Of a DNA stretch of 9,560 nucleotides, positions 1-6,687 are shown piece by piece (the first letter of the stretch is position 1; the number at the start of each line of letters is the position of its first letter). Source of the stretch: Desulfuromonadaceae bacterium. Its GTDB lineage: Bacteria; Desulfobacterota; Desulfuromonadia; Desulfuromonadales; Geopsychrobacteraceae. The translations under genes were made by a program, and so were the position numbers. The DNA is taken from the NCBI GenBank assembly GCA_030639985.1, contig DAOWKG010000194.1, positions 1-9,560 of the forward strand, in the 5' to 3' direction. The notes beneath the pieces were generated by a model, which saw only the letters and a program-made list of their open reading frames with translations, ran no database searches and was not told the origin of the DNA.

Positions 1-216
1 AAAGGGGTTGCTTTTGTCTGCATGTCTAACGATGCCGAAACCAAAGAAGCGATCAACATGCTTGATGGTACCCGATTAATTGACCGCTGCATCTGTGTCT
101 CTGCGGCAAAATCAAAGGAAGAACTAGCAGCTGCGGGAATGGCTGCAGTGGTTGAAATTCCGGAGAAAAAAACCCGGAGAAAGCGGGTACCAAAAGGGCG
201 GAAGAAGGCAAGGTAG
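1..216 (+). CDS. RRM-domain RNA-binding protein, C-terminal part (5' end outside window)
   Basis: The reading frame is open from base 1 to the TAG at 214-216. The first ATG (22) is an internal Met, not the start, because the codons before it read KGVAFVCM. This fits the RNP-1 motif of RRM domains ([RK]-G-x-[GA]-[FY]-[ILV]-x-[FYM]), the strand that contacts RNA. After it come the expected helix and last strand (ETKEAINMLDGTRLIDRCICVSAA), then a Lys/Arg-rich tail (EKKTRRKR...KGRKKAR). Seventy-one residues are visible. Bacterial RRM proteins are usually 80-110 residues, so only about the first 40 are missing. They are thought to bind RNA in the cytoplasm, in some groups as cold-responsive chaperones. 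The basic tail probably adds non-specific nucleic-acid binding. The family call is firm; the specific RNA target cannot be told. Confidence 0.85.
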   Translation, partial: KGVAFVCMSNDAETKEAINMLDGTRLIDRCICVSAAKSKEELAAAGMAAVVEIPEKKTRRKRVPKGRKKAR

Positions 217-270
217 GCAATCATCATGTTAGATATTTTACTTGCCAGCAACATATTGTAAGATACTTAT

Positions 271-282
271 TAGTGATCACTA
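271..282. promoter_or_regulatory. Perfect 12-bp palindrome, possible operator
   Basis: TAGTGATCACTA equals its own reverse complement over all 12 bases. It lies in the 132-base spacer, 66 bases before the DUF3617 start and upstream of a possible promoter at 295-324. Perfect palindromes of this size often bind dimeric helix-turn-helix regulators. No regulator gene lies next to it, so the operator role is inferred from symmetry and position only. Confidence 0.3.
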
Positions 283-284
283 CA

Positions 285-328
285 AGATGAGGACTGGGCA
301 GATAATTCCTTCCTCATTTATACTTTTT
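285..328 (+). terminator. Weak stem-loop plus T-run, possible terminator of the RRM gene
   Basis: Bases 285-293 pair with 311-319 (nine pairs, one of them G-U) around a 17-base loop, and TTTTT follows at 324-328. It lies about 70 bases after the RRM gene stop. The long loop, the AT-rich stem and the four bases between stem and T-run make it a poor intrinsic terminator. The same bases can also be read as a promoter (295-324), and the two readings compete. Confidence 0.3.
295..324 (+). promoter_or_regulatory. Possible sigma70-type promoter before the DUF3617 gene
   Basis: TGGGCA at 295-300 (four of six matches to TTGACA) and TATACT at 319-324 (five of six matches to TATAAT) are 18 bases apart. 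Transcription would begin near 331 and give a leader of about 18 bases that contains the GGGAGGG ribosome binding site (333-339). The -10 is good and the -35 moderate. This is a reading by eye. Confidence 0.35.
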
Positions 329-348
329 ACTTGGGAGGGTACAAATAA

Positions 349-777
349 ATGGTAAAAGTGATTTTGCTGGTTATTGCCAGCATTAACTTCATGTCACTTT
401 CTGCCTACTCATCATCTGCAAGTGATGCAATCAACATGAATGAAGGGCGTTGGGAAATTACAACCACAATGGAGATGGCAAATCTCCCCTTTCAAATCCC
501 ACCAATGAGCCACACGACGTGCCTTACAAAAAATGATTTAATTCCTCAGGACAATGAGCAAAATCGAGACGAGGACTGTAAAGTTACGGAACAAAGCGTC
601 AAAGGCAATACCGTCAGCTGGACAATCGTGTGCAATACCGATGAGGGTAAAACCACCAGCTCTGGGACTATCACCTATAAGGGAAACTCCTTTACTGGAA
701 AAATAAATATGCAGATGCCTGGCACAGGTACCGTCAGTCAGAAGCTGGCCGGTCGTCGTCTCGGCAGCTGTGATTAG
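349..777 (+). CDS. DUF3617 family secreted protein
   Basis: A protein of 142 residues. An N-terminal hydrophobic stretch (about residues 4-20) ending in small residues (SSSAS) looks like a signal peptide, so the product is probably periplasmic. The rest has the DUF3617 pattern: GRWEITTTMEM near residues 33-43, a proline-rich PFQIPPM segment, a Cys followed by Leu-Thr-Lys (C58), then C77, V-K-G-N-T-V-S-W (84-91), C95 and a C-terminal G-S-C141. Four cysteines remain after export and could form two disulfides. The function of the family is unknown. The start at 349 is supported by GGGAGGG at 333-339. The next gene begins 70 bases after the stop and has a promoter of its own, so read-through is possible but not required. 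Confidence 0.85.
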   Translation: MVKVILLVIASINFMSLSAYSSSASDAINMNEGRWEITTTMEMANLPFQIPPMSHTTCLTKNDLIPQDNEQNRDEDCKVTEQSVKGNTVSWTIVCNTDEGKTTSSGTITYKGNSFTGKINMQMPGTGTVSQKLAGRRLGSCD

Positions 778-782
778 AAACA

Positions 783-811
783 CTGACAATTCATTTTATC
801 TTTGTTACTAT
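783..811 (+). promoter_or_regulatory. Sigma70-type promoter of the outer-membrane protein gene
   Basis: CTGACA at 783-788 matches TTGACA in five of six positions and TACTAT at 806-811 matches TATAAT in four of six, with the ideal 17-base spacing. The predicted start near 818 leaves a leader of about 30 bases that holds the strong ribosome binding site at 835-843. It begins just after the DUF3617 stop codon, so the barrel gene can be transcribed alone. Confidence 0.5.
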
Positions 812-834
812 CCCGCAACCAAATTCATCTTTTC

Positions 835-843
835 AAAGGAGAT
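835..843 (+). promoter_or_regulatory. Strong ribosome binding site that fixes the OMP start
   Basis: AAAGGAGAT is nearly a full anti-16S match and ends four bases before ATG 848. It argues against the in-frame ATG at 770, which overlaps the DUF3617 gene, has no such site and would put 26 unsuitable residues before the signal peptide. Confidence 0.85.
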
Positions 844-847
844 AAAC

Positions 848-1612
848 ATGTTCAACAAATGGAAAGTGCTACCCCTAGTGGCCGTTTTTTTACTACTCAC
901 AACTGCGGCATTTGCTGATGAAATAGTTTCATTTAAAGCCGGGTATCAACTACTAAGTCCCGAAGGGACACTTGCCGGAACACTTGATGGCGTAGGAACT
1001 GAGGTTGATCTGGAGAAAGACCTTAACCTTGATGACAGCGAAAATGTAACGGCTGAAATCGCTTTAAAATGGGGTGACTCACAATTTACTTTCAATTACC
1101 TGCCAATCAGCTTTTCTGGTACTGGCGTCATGACAAGATCCATTGATTTTAATGGTGTAACATATAATATCGGTACTAGTGTAAAAACTGATCTAGATAT
1201 GGATATCTACGACGTTGGCTACACCTACTACCTGCTCAATTTTGATGATCTGCCAACCCGATTTCAATTAGGGCTGGAACTGGCTGTCAAGATTGCCGAT
1301 ATCAATATCAGCTTAAATGATCAAACGCTAGGTCTGGTCGAATCGATATCGGTAACCGCACCGATCCCGACCATTGGACTTCGCGCCAGAATTGCTCTGG
1401 CAGACTTTATCGGCGTAGTTGGCCGGGTCGGTTACGTTGAATATGACGGCAATAATTTTCTCGATGCCGAAGCACAGATTGAATTTTCACCGATTCCAAT
1501 GGTCGGTCTTTATGCTGGCTACCGCTATTTCGATTTGAAAATCGATGAAGATGATGTGTTTGTAGAAACAAAATTCACTGGCCCATTCGGCGGACTGTTG
1601 GTGCGCTTCTAA
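848..1612 (+). CDS. Outer-membrane beta-barrel protein
   Basis: With the start at ATG 848 the product is 254 residues. It begins with a clean signal peptide: a basic start (MFNKWK), a hydrophobic core (LPLVAVFLLLTTA) and an AFA cleavage site before Asp24. The mature part alternates polar and hydrophobic residues in strand-like segments (for example SQFTFNYLPISFSG, DVGYTYYLL, VGRVGYVEYDG, VGLYAGYRYFDLKI). It ends in GGLLVRF, with the C-terminal Phe that the BAM machinery recognises. The size fits a small barrel of roughly 8-12 strands in the OmpA/OmpW size range. I recognise no specific family and cannot say whether it is a channel or a structural protein. A REP-like hairpin 41 bases after the stop may protect the 3' end of the message. 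Confidence 0.8.
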   Translation: MFNKWKVLPLVAVFLLLTTAAFADEIVSFKAGYQLLSPEGTLAGTLDGVGTEVDLEKDLNLDDSENVTAEIALKWGDSQFTFNYLPISFSGTGVMTRSIDFNGVTYNIGTSVKTDLDMDIYDVGYTYYLLNFDDLPTRFQLGLELAVKIADINISLNDQTLGLVESISVTAPIPTIGLRARIALADFIGVVGRVGYVEYDGNNFLDAEAQIEFSPIPMVGLYAGYRYFDLKIDEDDVFVETKFTGPFGGLLVRF

Positions 1613-1653
1613 TCTAGAGTAGCACCAGGAGTCTGTCTGACTTGGCAAAAAAC

Positions 1654-1683
1654 CGGGACAGTCACCGTGCGGTGACTGTCCCG
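1654..1683. repeat. REP-like perfect hairpin (13-bp arms, 4-base loop)
   Basis: CGGGACAGTCACC (1654-1666) and GGTGACTGTCCCG (1671-1683) are exact reverse complements around the loop GTGC. No T-run follows, so it is not a standard intrinsic terminator. Its form, GC-rich arms and place just after a gene resemble the REP palindromes scattered in many proteobacterial genomes and copied by RAYT transposases. I recall similar GGGACAGTCACC-type repeats in Geobacter-like genomes but cannot confirm this here. No second copy and no RAYT gene are in the window. Confidence 0.7.
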
Positions 1684-1722
1684 AGAGTACTACAACCTTG
1701 CGTCCCACCCCGGTGTAAACTT

Positions 1723-3690
1723 GTGAGCCCTACCCCGATAAAAACCTTTAAAAATCTCAAAATCCGCATAAAACTTTTGGTGATCATTTTACCCTTGGTG
1801 GTACTGCCAATTTTTCTCCTTGGTGGGATGATCGGCTATATCGCTACCCAACAAGCGTATGATGGACTCACTGCAACCAGCAAGGCAGATCTTGACCATA
1901 TGGCTGACTTCACTCTGAACCTGCTGGATAGTCATCATCGACAATTTGAAGTATATCGCGAGGAAAAAAAAGTTATCGTTCAGCGTGAGATGAAAGCGCT
2001 GGTAAACCTGGCCTACACCCTGATTAACCAACAACAAATACAAAGCGAACAGGGTAATATTAACCGCTCCAAAACCCAAGATGCGGCTCGGAACAGTTTT
2101 AAACAAGTCAGTATCGGCAGTAGTGGCTATTTATTTGCCCTTACCAGTAAGGGGACATTGACTGTCCACCCGGCTCGGGAAGGGGAAAATATTATTGCTG
2201 AACAGGATGAAAACGGTCACTACTTTATCCGTGAACTCACTGAGCGAGCAATCAATTCTAAACCCGGCGAAGTCCTTTATGCCATTTACCCCTGGCGCAA
2301 CGAGAAATTAGGGGATAAGCATCCTCGCAACAAAATAGTCGCTTTTCGCTATTGTCCCAAATGGGACTGGATTGTTGCCGCTGGCGGGTTTCTGGATGAA
2401 ACCTATGACGATCCAGAATTTGAAAAAAACTCAATGGCAACGCTGGCACAACAAATCAAAAGTAAAAAAGTTGGCAAAACCGGCTATATTTACTGCATGT
2501 CAAGCGCTGGCACCATGCAAATTCATCCTCATGCTGAAGGACAAAATCTCCTCTCGGTTCAAGATACCAGCGGCAATGCGTTTATCGCTGAGATGACTAA
2601 AAACAAAAATGGCTGGATCAGATACCCGTGGCAAAATAGCGGCGAAAAAAAAGCGCGGATGAAAATTGTTCGCTATCGTTATTACGAACCCTGGGACTGG
2701 ATTGTCGCCGTTGGCAGCTACGAAGATGAATTCTACCAGCCCGCCAATGATCTTAAATGGCGGATCGCCAAATATGTTTTTTTGCTGCCGCTGATAATCG
2801 GCATAATTGCCGTCTCTTTGGTATTTATGGCAGCAAAAATTCTCACCAACCCGATTCAAAAAATGACAACGGTAATCCGGCGGGTAAAACAGGGACGGCT
2901 TGATGAACAGATGCCAGTTGAAAATCGGGATGAATTAGGCGAACTGGCCATCTCATTTAATCGTATGACCCAGATGCTGCAAAAAAACAAGGAAATGGAA
3001 GCAGCATTAGCGCAACATGGAAAAATGGCCTCTCTCGGGGTTTTATCTTCTGGAGTCGCCCATGAAATTAATAATCCCTTGGGAGTTATCCTTGGCTATG
3101 CCGGTTACTTAGAGAAAAAAATCCCCGAAGATGATCCCAACCATACTTTTATTCATGAAATAAAACGGGAAAGTAAACGCTGCAAAAAGATCGTTCAAGA
3201 TCTTCTCAGCTACTCACGCACGCCAAAACCGATCCTGGAGCCAACCGATATCACTCGACTGCTACGCCAGATTATCGATTTCGCCAGCAACCATACCGAT
3301 CTTTACCACGTCACTATTGAGCAGCATCTGGCAACCGACATCCCGATGATTGCTGCCGATGCCGATCAACTCCGGCAGGTAGCTATCAACTTACTGCTCA
3401 ACGCCGGGTCGGCCTCTCCACAGGGAGCGACAATCACAGTTAATGCCAATGTCGAAGACGAACGCTATGTACGGATTGAATTTATTGATGAAGGGGAAGG
3501 TATCGCTGCAGAAAATCTGGAGAAGATTTTCGAACCGTTCTTTACTACCAAAGCGCGTGGTACCGGCTTGGGTTTAGCAATTACCAAACAGATTATCGAC
3601 ATGCATCAGGGTAAAATTTCGATAGATTCAGAATCTGGTATGGGGACAACTGTCACCATGCTTCTCCCTTTTAAGCGGGAAGAATATTAA
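1723..3690 (+). CDS. Sensor histidine kinase with tandem Cache domains (orphan)
   Basis: From GTG 1723 the product is 655 residues. A membrane helix (about 17-39) leads to a periplasmic sensor with two related Cache modules. [16 protein letters not shown] (from 135) is echoed by [16 protein letters not shown] (from 254), and WDWIVAAG (214) by WDWIVAVG (324). Helix 2 (about 351-374), HAMP and a short coiled coil follow. HisKA has the phosphorylated His447 in AHEINNPLG; HATPase has N556/N560 (NLLLN), D589 (DEGEG) and GTGLGLAI from 613. All catalytic boxes are intact, of the NtrB-like type. Cache pairs usually bind small organic ligands. No regulator gene is adjacent, so its partner is elsewhere. 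The frame stays open upstream to TTG 1642, which has AGGAG at 1627-1631, but that extension is encoded by the REP hairpin, so I prefer GTG 1723 even though it lacks a clear ribosome binding site. Function is sure; the start is not. Confidence 0.9.
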   Translation: MSPTPIKTFKNLKIRIKLLVIILPLVVLPIFLLGGMIGYIATQQAYDGLTATSKADLDHMADFTLNLLDSHHRQFEVYREEKKVIVQREMKALVNLAYTLINQQQIQSEQGNINRSKTQDAARNSFKQVSIGSSGYLFALTSKGTLTVHPAREGENIIAEQDENGHYFIRELTERAINSKPGEVLYAIYPWRNEKLGDKHPRNKIVAFRYCPKWDWIVAAGGFLDETYDDPEFEKNSMATLAQQIKSKKVGKTGYIYCMSSAGTMQIHPHAEGQNLLSVQDTSGNAFIAEMTKNKNGWIRYPWQNSGEKKARMKIVRYRYYEPWDWIVAVGSYEDEFYQPANDLKWRIAKYVFLLPLIIGIIAVSLVFMAAKILTNPIQKMTTVIRRVKQGRLDEQMPVENRDELGELAISFNRMTQMLQKNKEMEAALAQHGKMASLGVLSSGVAHEINNPLGVILGYAGYLEKKIPEDDPNHTFIHEIKRESKRCKKIVQDLLSYSRTPKPILEPTDITRLLRQIIDFASNHTDLYHVTIEQHLATDIPMIAADADQLRQVAINLLLNAGSASPQGATITVNANVEDERYVRIEFIDEGEGIAAENLEKIFEPFFTTKARGTGLGLAITKQIIDMHQGKISIDSESGMGTTVTMLLPFKREEY

Positions 3691-3734
3691 CGGTCGGACT
3701 TTTACAAATCGACTTCGACTGAAAAATCCGACCG
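3691..3734. terminator. Inverted repeat between convergent genes, possible bidirectional terminator
   Basis: CGGTCGGA (3691-3698), directly after the kinase stop, is the exact reverse complement of TCCGACCG (3727-3734). After one mismatch, TTTT (3700-3703) can pair with AAAA (3722-3725), which lengthens the stem. The loop contains TCGACT twice in tandem (3709-3714 and 3715-3720). On the + strand TTTTT occurs at 3747-3751, 12 bases after the stem; on the - strand there is no T-run after the stem. The position suits a shared terminator for the kinase and flavoprotein genes, but the U-tracts are poor. Confidence 0.45.
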
Positions 3735-3749
3735 CTTTATCGCTAGTTT

Positions 3750-4820
3750 TTAATCCTGTTCCGGTGGAAATAACTCGGCGAATACCTCTTTGACGGTATC
3801 AATCCGATCCGCTTTCCAGGCATTACTGCCACAAAAAACCAAGCCGGTATCAGTGTCACCCTTCTGCGACCGATCCAACGCCTGCATAATACAAAACCGA
3901 TCACGTGAGGCTTGGTAAGCACATTTTTTTAAACAGGCGGAGGGGCAATATAAGTCAATATCAACATCATGCTGCCGGATCTTACCAATATTTTGCTTAA
4001 TCGCCCGCCCCGGCAAACCTGCTGGACTCATAACCAAACCGATGTCCTCTTTGTTACAGTCGAGATAAGCCTGCTTAAAAGCAGCAGCAGCATCACACTC
4101 TTCGGTTACGACAAAACGAGTCCCCATTTGCACCCCGTCGGCACCCTGCTCCAAAGCGTACTCAAGATCTTCCCGATCCCAAACCCCACCGGCAGCAATG
4201 ATCGGGATATTGACATCCCATTTTTCCTGCAAATATGCTTTTACCCCGCGAACGGTTGCATATTGATCATATTCACCGGAGCCAATTTTTTCCATTTTTT
4301 CACCCAGATGTCCACCAGCGGTATCTGGATCTTCAACCACAATGGCGTCAGGGAAACGTTTATAACTTTTTTGCCATTTACGGACAATCAACTCCGCTGC
4401 TTTCACTGACGAAACAATGGGTACCAGAGCAACTTCGGGATAATCGGCCGTCAATCCGGGAAGATGCATCGGCAATCCGGCACCACTGATAATCACCTTA
4501 GCTCCACCTTCACATGAAGCCCGTACCGCATCATCATAATTTCTAACTGCCACCATACAGTTAACGCCAATAACTCCATCAGGGGCAATTTCATAAGCTT
4601 TGTGCAACTCATCCACTAATGCCTGGTGATCAGCTGCAAAGAAATTTTTACCATCATAGCTATCACTACCTAATCCCAAACCAGCGGCCGCAACGATGCC
4701 AATACCACCATTCAGAGCGACGTTACCGGCCAATCGATACCCCGATATGCGCACCCCCATCCCCCCTTGGATTAATGGAAAAGGAACATGATGTTGGCCA
4801 ATAGTTAATCCTGCACTCAT
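3750..4820 (-). CDS. Nitronate monooxygenase-like NAD(P)H/FMN flavoprotein
   Basis: A 356-residue TIM-barrel protein of the 2-nitropropane dioxygenase/NMO/FabK-like superfamily, probably cytoplasmic. Visible motifs are PLIQGGMG (15-22) near the FMN site, DTAGGHLG with His171 at the position of the NMO catalytic histidine, the phosphate-binding AAGGVW (209-214) and GADGVQMGTRF (226-236). Members oxidise nitronates or act as flavin-dependent reductases (FabK makes acyl-ACP). The true substrate cannot be told from sequence. Near the C-terminus four cysteines are spaced C292-x3-C296-x3-C300-x9-C310, with another at 330 (VFCGSNAW). I recall such a cysteine-rich tail in homologues from anaerobes; it may bind a metal or an iron-sulfur cluster. 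The ATG start at 4820 has AGGAG six bases upstream. The gene stands alone, divergent from the kinase-regulator pair and convergent with the tandem-Cache kinase. Confidence 0.85.
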   Translation of the reverse strand: MSAGLTIGQHHVPFPLIQGGMGVRISGYRLAGNVALNGGIGIVAAAGLGLGSDSYDGKNFFAADHQALVDELHKAYEIAPDGVIGVNCMVAVRNYDDAVRASCEGGAKVIISGAGLPMHLPGLTADYPEVALVPIVSSVKAAELIVRKWQKSYKRFPDAIVVEDPDTAGGHLGEKMEKIGSGEYDQYATVRGVKAYLQEKWDVNIPIIAAGGVWDREDLEYALEQGADGVQMGTRFVVTEECDAAAAFKQAYLDCNKEDIGLVMSPAGLPGRAIKQNIGKIRQHDVDIDLYCPSACLKKCAYQASRDRFCIMQALDRSQKGDTDTGLVFCGSNAWKADRIDTVKEVFAELFPPEQD

Positions 4821-4900
4821 AAATACTCCTCATTACCAGCAACAAGCAGGTTATTTTATAATTTAATCCGCTGGATACTAACAGTACAGCCAATTTAAGA

Positions 4901-4930
4901 TTGTAATAGTTGTGTAAAACTGCCTTGTAA
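4901..4930 (+). promoter_or_regulatory. GTAA-core direct repeats, candidate regulator binding site
   Basis: TTGTAA (4901-4906), TTGTGTAA (4910-4917) and TTGTAA (4925-4930) lie in the divergent control region. Their GTAA cores start at 4903, 4914 and 4927, so the first pair is 11 bases apart, one helical turn. OmpR/PhoB-type regulators bind direct repeats with about this period, and a gene for one lies downstream. The last copy coincides with the proposed -35 box. Autoregulation is inferred. Confidence 0.3.
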
Positions 4931-4953
4931 CTCCCCAATTTCAATGGTAATAA
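4925..4953 (+). promoter_or_regulatory. Possible promoter of the kinase-regulator operon
   Basis: TTGTAA (4925-4930, four of six matches) and TAATAA (4948-4953, three of six) are exactly 17 bases apart. The start point would fall near 4960, only a few bases before ATG 4963. That fits the lack of a Shine-Dalgarno sequence there. In the rest of this 142-base divergent region, the flavoprotein gene on the - strand has a possible -10 (TATAAA, complement of 4855-4860) but no convincing -35. Confidence 0.35.
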
Positions 4954-4962
4954 AGACATACT

Positions 4963-5913
4963 ATGAATCTATTCCGGCGCCTTTTCCATCCCTTGATTAC
5001 ATTTATCGGCATCCAAATTGTGTGGATTGCGTTATTGGTATTCTGGATTTACTGGTTCCTTGGGCGCCACCAGCAGTTGAAAGAACTGGCGCAAACCTAC
5101 CAAACAGAATTGCTGCCGCAAACCGGTGACTGGTTGATTTTGACCGAAGGAATTCTGCTACTGGTTGCAATTTTGATTGGCATCTATGTCATCTTCCTCT
5201 ACTGGCGCCGCCAAGCAGCATTAAACCGGGCCCAAACAAACTTTATTAATCAAGTTACCCACGAATTAAAATCACCACTTGCTTCGATTCAACTCCACCT
5301 GGAAACCATCCAACTGCGCCAACCAAACGCTGAAAAATTGCAGGAATTTATCCAACGGATGCAGCTCGACAGTGACCGACTCGACGGGCTGATCAATAAC
5401 CTCCTTACTGCAAATAAAATCGAGCACAAAGCGACGCGGCTCAACCTGCAACGGGCCGACCTATCCCAGGCCATCACCAACTGGATCGAACGGGAAAGGG
5501 CCGGTTTCCCGGAAGAGGGAACCTTAAACTGGGAGATAGAACCGAATCTGATTGCCAATATCGAAGCTGATGCTCTGGAGACTGTCTTGCGTAACCTACT
5601 GGAAAATGCCATCCTCTATGCGGTTGATGTCCCCATCGTTAAGATAGGATTACGCCAAGATGGGGAAATGGCCCATTTACAATTTTCCGACCAGGGAAAA
5701 GGGATTCCGGTTAAATATCAGAAAAAAGTATTTCGCATATTTTATCGCATTCGCCATAGTGGCAGAACCATTCGTGGTAGTGGCCTCGGACTTTTTATTG
5801 TTCGCAATGTTATTCGCCTCCACGGGGGAAAAGTATGGATTGAAAGTAACGGCAATGACACCGGTACTACGTTTCACCTGCTAATTCCATTATCTCAAAC
5901 CAGAAAGTTGTGA
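4963..5913 (+). CDS. Sensor histidine kinase, short-loop, no HAMP
   Basis: A 316-residue kinase with two membrane helices (about 11-34 and 57-80) and a periplasmic loop of only about 22 residues. HisKA begins about ten residues after helix 2, with no HAMP. The phospho-acceptor is His100 in VTHELKSPLAS. The N box is N211/N215 (NLLENA), the G1 box D243 (DQGKGIP), the F box KVFRIFYRI, and the G2 box GSGLGLFI from 272, so the catalytic core is complete. Its partner is surely the OmpR-type regulator 63 bases downstream. Kinases this compact often sense through the membrane or through a partner protein, but no signal can be named. The ATG at 4963 has no clear ribosome binding site; the proposed promoter would give a nearly leaderless message. 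Kinase before regulator is the less common order for such pairs. Confidence 0.92.
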   Translation: MNLFRRLFHPLITFIGIQIVWIALLVFWIYWFLGRHQQLKELAQTYQTELLPQTGDWLILTEGILLLVAILIGIYVIFLYWRRQAALNRAQTNFINQVTHELKSPLASIQLHLETIQLRQPNAEKLQEFIQRMQLDSDRLDGLINNLLTANKIEHKATRLNLQRADLSQAITNWIERERAGFPEEGTLNWEIEPNLIANIEADALETVLRNLLENAILYAVDVPIVKIGLRQDGEMAHLQFSDQGKGIPVKYQKKVFRIFYRIRHSGRTIRGSGLGLFIVRNVIRLHGGKVWIESNGNDTGTTFHLLIPLSQTRKL

Positions 5914-5976
5914 TAGCAGCTCGACGGCATTTAAAGCTACAATCAGCATGCATCTAATTAAACTCGGAGTACCATA

Positions 5977-6687
5977 ATGGCTGAAAGCATCCCGTTATTG
6001 TTGGTTGAAGATGAACCTCATATCGCTAAGGGGCTGGTTTATAATCTTACCGAAGAAGGGTATCTGGTTACCCATGTCGAAACTGGGGAACAAGCACTGG
6101 CACAACTTGAAAACCAGCCATTTGCCCTGATCATTTTGGACCTGATGCTACCCGGCATTGACGGACTGGAAGTTTGTAACCGACTGCGAGAGCAAGGAAA
6201 TCAGATCCCCATTCTGATGCTTACTGCGAGAGGATCAGAACAAGATCGAATCACCGGCCTCAGCTTTGGCGCCGATGATTATTTGGCAAAACCGTTTAAT
6301 TTGAAAGAATTTCTATTGCGGGTGGCGGGATTGTTGCGCCGTTCCAACTGGCAATCAACCAGAATGGAACATAAACATTACGATTTTGGCAGCAACCATA
6401 TCGATTTGGAGACTCATCAGGCAACCACAGCGAAAGAGACGATCCAGTTAACAGATCTGGAAATGAAAATGCTCCTCCTTTTTTTCAATCATGAGGGAAA
6501 AGTACTGTCACGCCGGGAGTTATTACGGCAGGTATGGGGGATGTCGCCCGACACAGAGACCAGAACCCTGGACAATTTCATTGTCAGGCTACGTAAGTAT
6601 TTTGAAGTAGACCCCACTAAACCACGCTATTTTAAAACTATTCGTGGGCGAGGTTATCGCTTTATCCGACAGCCTCCTAACGTATAA
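5977..6687 (+). CDS. OmpR/PhoB-family response regulator
   Basis: A 236-residue cytoplasmic regulator. The receiver domain (about 5-120) has acidic residues E11/D12 in LLVEDEP, the phosphorylated Asp55 in LDLMLPGIDG, Thr83 in MLTARG and Lys105 in AKPF, all as expected for an active receiver. The C-terminal winged helix (about 135-232) shows LTDLEMKML, SRRELLRQVWG, TRTLDNFIVRLRKYFE and the wing IRGRGYRF, typical of the PhoB type. GGAG at 5966-5969, seven bases before ATG 5977, supports the start. It very probably receives phosphate from the kinase just upstream and may bind the GTAA repeats before that gene. Its last 11 bases overlap the end of gspN on the other strand, so any read-through would be antisense to gspN. 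Whether it controls the type II secretion genes is unknown. Confidence 0.95.
   Translation: MAESIPLLLVEDEPHIAKGLVYNLTEEGYLVTHVETGEQALAQLENQPFALIILDLMLPGIDGLEVCNRLREQGNQIPILMLTARGSEQDRITGLSFGADDYLAKPFNLKEFLLRVAGLLRRSNWQSTRMEHKHYDFGSNHIDLETHQATTAKETIQLTDLEMKMLLLFFNHEGKVLSRRELLRQVWGMSPDTETRTLDNFIVRLRKYFEVDPTKPRYFKTIRGRGYRFIRQPPNV

Noticed and set aside
242..269. TTGCCA with TACTTA as an alternative promoter before the DUF3617 gene
   Set aside because: The -35 is good, but the -10 matches in only two of six positions with 16-base spacing; the 295-324 pair fits better.
770..847. ATG 770 as start of the outer-membrane protein
   Set aside because: It overlaps the DUF3617 gene, has no ribosome binding site and would bury the signal peptide. 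ATG 848 has a strong AAAGGAG site and a clean signal peptide.
1654..1683. Reading the 13-bp hairpin as an intrinsic terminator of the barrel gene
   Set aside because: No T-run follows on either strand close to the stem, so a REP-type element is the better description, although it may still affect mRNA decay.
3969..4409. 142-146 residue open frame on the + strand opposite the flavoprotein gene
   Set aside because: It lies wholly antisense to a well-supported gene, has no recognisable domain or ribosome binding site, and its Pro/His/Phe-rich composition is that of a shadow frame.
4871..4889. Imperfect palindrome CTGGATACTAACAGTACAG in the divergent region
   Set aside because: Only TACT/AGTA pairs cleanly around AAC; the outer CTG/CAG is out of register by a base. 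Too weak to call an operator.
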